Positions 1-5,126 of a stretch of 5,126 nucleotides of DNA are shown here, piece by piece; within the stretch, counting starts at the first letter, position 1, and each line of letters starts with the position of its first letter. The stretch is from Longimicrobium sp. (GTDB lineage Bacteria > Gemmatimonadota > Gemmatimonadetes > Longimicrobiales > Longimicrobiaceae). The position numbers were made by a program, and so were the translations under genes. Where the stretch lies: assembly GCA_030446945.1 (NCBI GenBank), contig JAUJMI010000293.1, positions 1 through 5,126 on the forward strand. The letters run 5' to 3'. The notes beneath the pieces are model-generated. The model saw only the letters and a list, made by a program, of their open reading frames with translations, ran no database searches and was not told the DNA's origin.

Positions 1-22
1 TCACCCCCGCTCGTTCCTCGCT

Positions 23-69
23 GCCCCCTCTCCCGATAACAGGAGAGGGCTGCGCTCCAGAGAGGGGGC
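23..69. repeat. Inverted repeat with two alternative pairings
   Basis: The arm CCCTCTCC at 26-33 is perfectly complementary to GGAGAGGG at 42-49, with an 8-nt loop. The overlapping arm GCCCCCTCTC at 23-32 is also perfectly complementary to GAGAGGGGGC at 60-69, 10 bp around a 27-nt interior. The two pairings share the left arm and exclude each other. No T-tract follows on either strand, so a classical intrinsic terminator is not supported. It may be an interspersed palindromic repeat or a fold acting in RNA. The base pairing is seen directly; any role is inference. Confidence 0.5.
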
Positions 70-165
70 GGACTCCACGTGTCTCGCAGATGCCTCGTGG
101 GGCGCGATTCGTCGCATCGGCCCTCTCCCCCACCTCGCCCGCCGCCCACCGCACGGACTCTCCTA

Positions 166-190
166 CGGGCAGACCTGCGTTGTCTGCCCG
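166..190. repeat. Perfect 9-bp hairpin in spacer
   Basis: CGGGCAGAC at 166-174 pairs perfectly with GTCTGCCCG at 182-190 across the 7-nt loop CTGCGTT. The stem is GC-rich and strong. There is no U-run on either side, so a terminator role is uncertain. It could be a 3' structure of whatever is transcribed through the spacer. Confidence 0.45.
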
Positions 191-292
191 CCCTCGCCCC
201 GGCCACGATCCTCGCCTCCCGCCCGGTCGCCGCACGTGGCTGACCCTGCCCGCCCCGGCGCCCGACCTCGCAAAACGTGCCGGACCCAGGGC

Positions 293-322
293 CCCTCTCC
301 CACGGCGTTTTGTGGGAGAGGG
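293..322 (-). terminator. Hairpin just after the HD-GYP stop codon
   Basis: CCCTCTCCCAC at 293-303 is perfectly complementary to GTGGGAGAGGG at 312-322, an 11-bp stem with an 8-nt loop (304-311). Read on the minus strand it begins 9 nt after the stop codon of the HD-GYP gene, where an operon-ending terminator would be expected. The loop reads AAAACGCC on that strand. The stem is not followed by a T-run, so it may be a non-canonical terminator or a 3' end that protects the mRNA from exonucleases. Confidence 0.5.
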
Positions 323-331
323 TGGCGGCTG

Positions 332-1591
332 TCAGGCCGCCGGGTGAGGGCCCTCCGGCCGCAGCGCCTCCAGCGGCGTCACCGGCCCTTCCGCGGCCGG
401 GGCGGAGGGAATGGCTTGCGGGTCGGGGGTGGGGGCGACGGTGGCGCGCTCGTCCTCGAGGGTGGCGAAGCGGTGCTCCCACTGCCGCATCATGCGCACG
501 AAGGAGTGCGCCACGTCGGGGTCGAACTCGGTGCCGGCGCGCTCCTCGATGTACTTGAGCACCGCGCCGGACGACCATGCGGCCCGGTACGGGCGGTGGG
601 TGCGGAGCGCGTCGTACACGTCGCAGACGTGGGCCAGCCGGCTGGCGGAGTGGCAGGTGCGGCAGTAGTGCAGGGAGGGGTAGCCGCCCCCGTCGTGCAT
701 CAGGTGGTGCTCGTAGGCCACGATCGCGGCCATGTCCAGGTTCTTCTCCGAATCCAGGATGATGCGCGCGCCCTCCACCGGGTGGGCGTTGATGATGGCG
801 CGCTCGTCGGCGCTCAGCTTCCCCGGCTTGTTCAGGATGTCGCGCGGAATGCGCACCTTGCCGATGTCGTGCAGCAGCCCCGCCACACCAAAGGAGCGGA
901 TATCGCCCCCCTGATAGCCCAGGAACTCGGCCATCGCCATGGTGAGCACCGACACGTTCATCGAGTGCGTGGTGGTGTACTCGTCGTGGTTCCGCAGCCG
1001 CAGGAGGGGGAGGATGATCTGGCTGTCGCCGTGCATCGCCACCGAGAGGGAGCGCACCACGGCCTCCGCCTCCGCTAGCGGCACGGGGCGGTCGCGCTCC
1101 ACCTCGTCGTGCATCCAGCGGATCGCCTGCACCTCGTCCGCCAGCGAGTAGTCGAGGGCGGCGGTGCGGGTCTCCGGCGCGTCGGATTCGCCGCGGATGC
1201 CCACGGATCCGAAGCGGATGCGCGTGCGGCGCATCTGGTTGATCTCCGGCGAGTCGATGGAGCCCACCGTGAGGCGCGCCAGGATCTCCTCCAGCAGCCC
1301 CTCCAGCTCCTCGCGCGTCACCTCCTCGTCCAGCTCCAGCCGCTGCACCCCGGCGGCCACCAGCCGCCCGCTCCACTCCCACCCGCGCAGCTCGCGCAGC
1401 GGCTCGCTCCCGTGCACCACCTCGTCACCCAGAAAGGTGAAGACCTGCCTGGTGGACACGGCCTGGAGGTCCGCGAGGCCGGCGTAAGCCACGTCCAGCG
1501 CGCGCTCGCGGGCGGGGTGGCCGTCCTGGTACAGCCCCATCGTCGCCAACGCCTGCGCGAAGCCGGCCAGGAAGCGTGCCGCGTCGCTCAT
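332..1591 (-). CDS. HD-GYP domain phosphohydrolase (probable cyclic-dinucleotide phosphodiesterase)
   Basis: This encodes 419 aa. Residues ~200-375 form an HD-GYP domain: H209 in 'TTHSMN', HDIGK at 241-245, H270, the pair H295-H296, D300 and GGGYP at 301-305, then D324 in 'CDVYDAL' and RPYR at 333-336. Family members hydrolyse cyclic di-GMP or related cyclic dinucleotides in the cytosol at a two- or three-metal centre. The ligand set suggests two metals, because Y205 sits where three-metal enzymes have Glu. The usual HHE reads HHL, and a CRTCH cluster (310-314) follows GYP, so activity is not certain. Residues 1-110 are a helical module resembling the N-terminus of the upstream HEAT protein. 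The tail after ~384 is Pro/Ala-rich. There is no signal peptide or membrane segment. The chosen ATG overlaps the upstream stop (ATGA) and has an AGGGAG ribosome site 5 nt before it, which implies translational coupling. The frame stays open far upstream, but that extension is only the shadow of the HEAT gene. Confidence 0.92.
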   Translation of the reverse strand: MSDAARFLAGFAQALATMGLYQDGHPARERALDVAYAGLADLQAVSTRQVFTFLGDEVVHGSEPLRELRGWEWSGRLVAAGVQRLELDEEVTREELEGLLEEILARLTVGSIDSPEINQMRRTRIRFGSVGIRGESDAPETRTAALDYSLADEVQAIRWMHDEVERDRPVPLAEAEAVVRSLSVAMHGDSQIILPLLRLRNHDEYTTTHSMNVSVLTMAMAEFLGYQGGDIRSFGVAGLLHDIGKVRIPRDILNKPGKLSADERAIINAHPVEGARIILDSEKNLDMAAIVAYEHHLMHDGGGYPSLHYCRTCHSASRLAHVCDVYDALRTHRPYRAAWSSGAVLKYIEERAGTEFDPDVAHSFVRMMRQWEHRFATLEDERATVAPTPDPQAIPSAPAAEGPVTPLEALRPEGPHPAA

Positions 1592-3636
1592 GGCGTCTCC
1601 CTGCGCGCCAGGGCGGCGCCGATGACTTCGGAGTCGGAGGAGCGCAGGGCGATCTCCAGGAATCGGGCGGCGGATGGATGCTCCGCCCAGCCGGTGGCGA
1701 GGGCGGCGAGGGCGGCCTTCATGTGAGGCGAGGGCGCGGCGAGCCGCGGCTTCCCCAGCCAGCCGCGGCCGCCGTCCACCAGGTGGAGCAGCGTCTGCAC
1801 GGCCGCGGCCTCGCGGGCGCCGCCCAGCACGCGGATGGCGAGGGCACGCAGCTCGGGGTCGGTGGCGGCGTCGCCGGCGCGGCGGCAGACGAGGGGGAGG
1901 ACGGCGGGCGGGCAGTCGGCGGCGCACTCGGCCAGCGCGCTGCGGTTCACCTGCTCGTCCGCATCCACCAGGGCGAGGCTCAGGGCGCGGGCGCGCTCGT
2001 CGCGGATGCGGAAGGCGAGCTTGAAAGCTTCGCGGCGCACCCGCTCGTCGTCGTGGCGCAGGAACGGGGCGGGCGAGAATCCGGCCGGCCAGGGACCCGC
2101 ATCCTGGAGGATCACCAGCAGGTTGCGGATGACGAACCAGCGCCCGTCGCCCAGCCGCCGCACCGCCGCCGCCGCCGCGGAGGCGCCCATCCGCCCGAGC
2201 CGGTAGAGCGCGGCCCGCCGCACCACGCGCAGCTCGCTCGCCGCCATCTCGTCCATCAGCGGCGCGATGGCGGCGGCGCCCATGCGCTCCACCAGCCGGT
2301 CCAGCCCCGCGCTCCCCTCCGGCCCGGCGGCGAGAAGGGCGCGCACGCTCTCGCCGGTGCTGACGAAGTCCCAGGCGGCGGCGGCGAAGTGCGACTCCTC
2401 GGGGGCGGTGTCCAGCAGGGTGAGCAGGTCGGGGAACTCGCCGCCCGCCATCATCCGCGAGAGCGCGGCCCAGGCCGTGGTCCCGGCGGCATCCACCTCC
2501 AGCGCCGTCTGCACCATGCGCAGCGGCTTCGGGTCGTTGGGACCGGGAAGGAGGCCGGCGATTCCGGTGGCGCTGTGGGCCAGCCGGTCCAGTGTCACCG
2601 AGTACGTCTCGGGATTGGGATCGGGGAGCGTCCACCCGCCCACCAGGAGTTGCACCTGCTCGCGCAGCTCCCTCTCCGCCACGATGCGCACCGGTCCCGC
2701 GGAGCGTTCGGCGTGCGCGGCGAGCTTGGCGAGGAGGCGGAGGAGGGAGTGCGAGATGTTCTGTTCGCTCGCGGCGGCCGCGGCCTCCACCAGCTTGACC
2801 ACCGCCTCGGCCGCGAAGCCGTGCGACGCGTCCAGGAGGAAGCGGCGGCGCTGCACGTCGTCGCCGCCCATCGCCACCAGGCGGCGGAGCGTCTCGGGGT
2901 TCAGCCCGGCGATCATCTGCGCGAGGCGGCGCCTGACCTCGGCCGCGCCGCGCTCGTCGCCGTGCCGCAGCTCGTTCGCGAGCTGCAGGAGGTAGCCCAC
3001 GATCACCTGGTCGTAGGCCACCGCGTGCGCCTCGCGGTTGATGGCCTCCGCGACCGCCGACGGCTCGGGGGAGACCTCCTCATCCTCGTTTTCCACCGCC
3101 GCGCGCGCCAGCCCGATCCAGAGCCGCGCCGCCCGCGGGTCTTCGGGGGCGCCGGCCTCCGCCTCGCCGGAGAGCTCGAGTTGGGCGTAGGAGAGCGGGT
3201 GCAGGCGGATGGCGCCCCACGACGGTGCCTCGCCCCGCGCGGGGAGCGCGGGCCCGGTGACCTCCGCCTCGGACGACAGGAGCGCGAGGAAGGCGCTCAC
3301 CTCTTCCGCGCGGGCGCCGCGGCCGATCGTCACGGCGCCCACCCGGTGCCGGTGCAGGCGCCCCGCCAGCCCGCTGAGCACCGGGTTGTTGGGATCGGTC
3401 GCCACCCCTTCGATCACGAGCTGCTGCCGCGCCACACCGAACGACACGGAGTCGCGGTCCAGGAACAGCCCGTCCAGCCGGCGCATCACCGCGTCGGCGC
3501 TGCGCACGAGGAAGGGGTGCCTGGCCGGGTACACGCCGTGGCTCTGCAGGGCGATCGCCAGCTCGATCAGGAAGTTCGCCAGCTCCCGCGGAAGGGCGAC
3601 CTTTTCGGCGGGTGAGGCGGGGGTTGGCGCGGACAT
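1588..3636 (-). CDS. HEAT-repeat protein with N-terminal module shared with the HD-GYP partner
   Basis: This encodes 682 aa, soluble and almost wholly helical, with no signal peptide or membrane segment. Residues ~18-120 match in pattern the first ~110 residues of the downstream HD-GYP protein (see 'GVYPARHP' at 34-41). Residues ~165-440 are helical and unassigned. Residues ~440-680 contain about six HEAT-like repeats with the 'D..VR..A...L' pattern, for example 470-480, 498-511, 530-543, 559-571, 592-604 and 637-648. HEAT arrays are protein-binding scaffolds; I see no catalytic motif. It overlaps the HD-GYP gene by 4 bp and probably works with it, possibly as regulator or scaffold (inference). 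The start is uncertain. The ATG at 3636 is preferred because the 22 extra codons gained from the ATG at 3702 include GCT, CGA, ATT and GGT, unlike the gene's strict G/C third positions. Neither start has a clear ribosome site. The 101-bp gap to the upstream reductase shows no strong terminator, so read-through is possible. Confidence 0.85.
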   Translation of the reverse strand: MSAPTPASPAEKVALPRELANFLIELAIALQSHGVYPARHPFLVRSADAVMRRLDGLFLDRDSVSFGVARQQLVIEGVATDPNNPVLSGLAGRLHRHRVGAVTIGRGARAEEVSAFLALLSSEAEVTGPALPARGEAPSWGAIRLHPLSYAQLELSGEAEAGAPEDPRAARLWIGLARAAVENEDEEVSPEPSAVAEAINREAHAVAYDQVIVGYLLQLANELRHGDERGAAEVRRRLAQMIAGLNPETLRRLVAMGGDDVQRRRFLLDASHGFAAEAVVKLVEAAAAASEQNISHSLLRLLAKLAAHAERSAGPVRIVAERELREQVQLLVGGWTLPDPNPETYSVTLDRLAHSATGIAGLLPGPNDPKPLRMVQTALEVDAAGTTAWAALSRMMAGGEFPDLLTLLDTAPEESHFAAAAWDFVSTGESVRALLAAGPEGSAGLDRLVERMGAAAIAPLMDEMAASELRVVRRAALYRLGRMGASAAAAAVRRLGDGRWFVIRNLLVILQDAGPWPAGFSPAPFLRHDDERVRREAFKLAFRIRDERARALSLALVDADEQVNRSALAECAADCPPAVLPLVCRRAGDAATDPELRALAIRVLGGAREAAAVQTLLHLVDGGRGWLGKPRLAAPSPHMKAALAALATGWAEHPSAARFLEIALRSSDSEVIGAALARRETP
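1592..1602 (-). promoter_or_regulatory. Ribosome binding site fixing the HD-GYP start
   Basis: On the minus strand AGGGAG (1602 to 1597) lies 5 nt before the ATG at 1591, inside the last codons of the HEAT-repeat gene. With the ATGA stop/start overlap it decides the start among the many possible starts in a frame that runs open to 2635. Confidence 0.7.
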
Positions 3637-3737
3637 GCGGTTGGGCGAGGGGAGCGTCGCAGCACCGGCCGGGACCTGAATGTTCGCGCCTCGAGCGCCC
3701 ATGCGCAACTCACGTTTGAAAGCGGCGTGGTCGACCG

Positions 3738-4724
<987 letters not shown>

Positions 4725-4770
4725 CGTCGTCTCCAAGGTTCCACTCGCCGACTGCGCTCCGCAAGCAGGT

Positions 4771-4800
4771 ACGTTACCGTCTGCGAGGGGAGTGCGCCAA
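4771..4800 (-). promoter_or_regulatory. Possible promoter of the aldo/keto reductase
   Basis: On the minus strand TTGGCG (4800-4795; 4 of 6 to the TTGACA consensus) is followed after 18 nt by TAACGT (4776-4771; matches the key first, second and last bases of TATAAT). A start of transcription near 4763 would leave a leader of about 40 nt before the ATG. The -10 lies inside a small inverted repeat, GGTACGTTACC at 4768-4778, which could be an operator. Both matches are weak and could be chance. Confidence 0.3.
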
Positions 4801-4803
4801 GGC

Positions 4804-4853
4804 CGGCGGTTGAAACCGCTGCAACAACCTCGGGAAACCTGCCTTCGCAGGTT
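4804..4853. repeat. Twin-hairpin repeat unit in the divergent intergenic region
   Basis: Two perfect inverted repeats sit side by side. GCGGTT (4806-4811) and AACCGC (4814-4819) surround GA, extendable outward by a G-U and a C-G pair to 4804-4821. AACCTGC (4836-4842) and GCAGGTT (4847-4853) surround the loop CTTC. They are joined by a short linker, 4822-4835. The arrangement looks like the REP/BIME type of dispersed palindromic unit, and I recall similar 'GGTTGAAACCGC ... CCTGC-CTTC-GCAGG' units in Longimicrobium-like genomes, though I cannot confirm this here. Only one copy is in the window. Confidence 0.5.
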
Positions 4854-5056
4854 GCGGGGGCGGGGTTGGTGCGGGAGGCGGGCGCGCGGGCCTCTTGCCT
4901 CGCCGGCTGGACAGGGGGAGAGCCACTGACCACTAACGCACTGCCCCTGGCCCGAATCCGGCATCGGCCCGGCGAGCGTATGTAGAGGGTGCGGCGGAAC
5001 ATGGGACGCTCCGCGGCCTACAAGCTCCCCACACCCCAACCACGAAGGCACCGCCG

Positions 5057-5126
5057 ATGCTGATCCGCAAGCCCGACGACATCCCGTCCTCCGAGATCAC
5101 GCCGGAGAGCGTGTACGTGAACCGCC
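5057..5126 (+). CDS. msrP: Protein-methionine-sulfoxide reductase catalytic subunit MsrP, N-terminus only
   Basis: Only the first 23 codons lie in the window; the gene continues past the right edge. The peptide starts MLIRKPDD and continues with [13 protein letters not shown], which closely matches the opening of MsrP (YedY) proteins, where an 'SEITPE..Y..RR' segment leads into a twin-arginine export signal. The last base visible (c) after the Arg codon is compatible with a second Arg. MsrP is a periplasmic molybdopterin enzyme that repairs oxidised methionines in envelope proteins and normally pairs with the haem membrane protein MsrQ. GAAGG at 5044-5048 lies 8 nt before the ATG as ribosome site. 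The identification rests on a short N-terminus, so the catalytic domain and any msrQ partner cannot be seen. Confidence 0.75.
   Translation, partial: MLIRKPDDIPSSEITPESVYVNR

Larger units (their letters stand above)
1..331. other. Hairpin-rich intergenic spacer, no gene
   Basis: I see no supportable gene in this stretch. The short open frames here give Pro/Arg/Ala-rich low-complexity translations with no family resemblance, as expected of random GC-rich DNA. What it does hold is a series of perfect inverted repeats (23-69, 166-190 and 293-322, listed separately) and recurrent CCCTCTCC / GGAGAGGG tracts. It lies downstream of the minus-strand operon, so it is the 3' flank of the HD-GYP gene. 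What lies to its left is outside the window. Confidence 0.6.
4725..5056. other. Divergent intergenic region between reductase and msrP
   Basis: This 332-bp region separates two genes transcribed away from each other. It contains the possible reductase promoter and the twin-hairpin unit listed separately, then a G-rich run (4854-4919) and a stretch rich in C towards msrP. I found no convincing -35/-10 pair for msrP; TATGTA at 4979-4984 is the nearest -10-like string but has no partner at the right distance. Confidence 0.5.

Noticed and set aside
75..100. CCACG...CGTGG inverted repeat.
   Set aside because: A 5-bp stem over a 16-nt loop is expected by chance in this composition.
236..1078. A 280-codon plus-strand frame opposite the HD-GYP gene.
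   Set aside because: The translation is low-complexity Gly/Val/His/Arg and its opposite strand carries an intact HD-GYP domain, so it is a shadow frame.
1592..2635. An N-terminal extension of the HD-GYP frame by about 348 residues.
   Set aside because: The extension is Arg/Gly/Pro-rich shadow sequence of the HEAT gene. A good ribosome site and the ATGA overlap place the real start at 1591.
1576..3615. A 679-codon open frame on the plus strand opposite the HEAT-repeat gene.
   Set aside because: Its translation is Gly/Arg/His/Gln-rich low complexity with no domain pattern. The minus strand over the same span has G/C-biased third positions and clear HEAT repeats. Long antisense frames are expected in such GC-rich DNA.
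3637..3702. An upstream ATG (3702) for the HEAT-repeat gene, together with a TTGCGC...AACATT promoter-like pair in the same stretch.
   Set aside because: The added 22 codons lack the gene's codon bias and no ribosome site is clear. The promoter-like pair matches consensus at only 3 of 6 positions in each box. Both remain possible but are not supported enough to list.
4725..5051. An N-terminal extension of the reductase by about 109 residues.
   Set aside because: It would cross the twin-hairpin unit and nearly reach the msrP start, has no reductase-like sequence, and a proper ribosome site precedes the ATG at 4724.

Overview
The window is very GC-rich, with G or C at almost every third codon position in its genes. 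Gene content and style resemble soil Gemmatimonadota of the Longimicrobium type. That placement is inference from the look of the proteins and of an interspersed hairpin repeat, not a proven assignment. There are three complete genes on the minus strand and the first 23 codons of a fourth gene on the plus strand. I see no tRNA, rRNA, CRISPR array, transposase or prophage gene.

Layout from left to right. Positions 1-331 hold no supportable gene; they are a hairpin-rich spacer with several perfect inverted repeats, the last of which (293-322) lies 9 nt past the stop of the first gene. Positions 332-1591 (minus) encode an HD-GYP phosphohydrolase. Its start overlaps by 4 bp (ATGA) the stop of the next gene, a large helical HEAT-repeat protein at 1588-3636 (minus). 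About 100 bp further upstream on the same strand, 3738-4724 encodes an aldo/keto reductase with an intact catalytic tetrad. A 332-bp divergent intergenic region (4725-5056) holds a possible promoter for the reductase and a twin-hairpin repeat unit. From 5057 to the right edge runs the start of a gene that looks like msrP, the periplasmic protein-methionine-sulfoxide reductase catalytic subunit.

The most interesting point is in the overlapping pair. The first ~110 residues of the HD-GYP protein and residues ~18-120 of the HEAT-repeat protein can be aligned to each other, with a shared pattern around an 'ALxxxGxYxxxHP' motif. The two translationally coupled genes therefore seem to carry the same N-terminal module fused to two different outputs: a cyclic-dinucleotide-type phosphodiesterase domain and a HEAT scaffold. 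This suggests a two-component complex or signalling pair, but the function is unknown. The HD-GYP domain also departs from consensus at the HHE motif and carries a CxxCH cluster just after the GYP motif. The reductase and msrP are divergent neighbours with a loose redox theme and no demonstrated link to the HEAT/HD-GYP pair.
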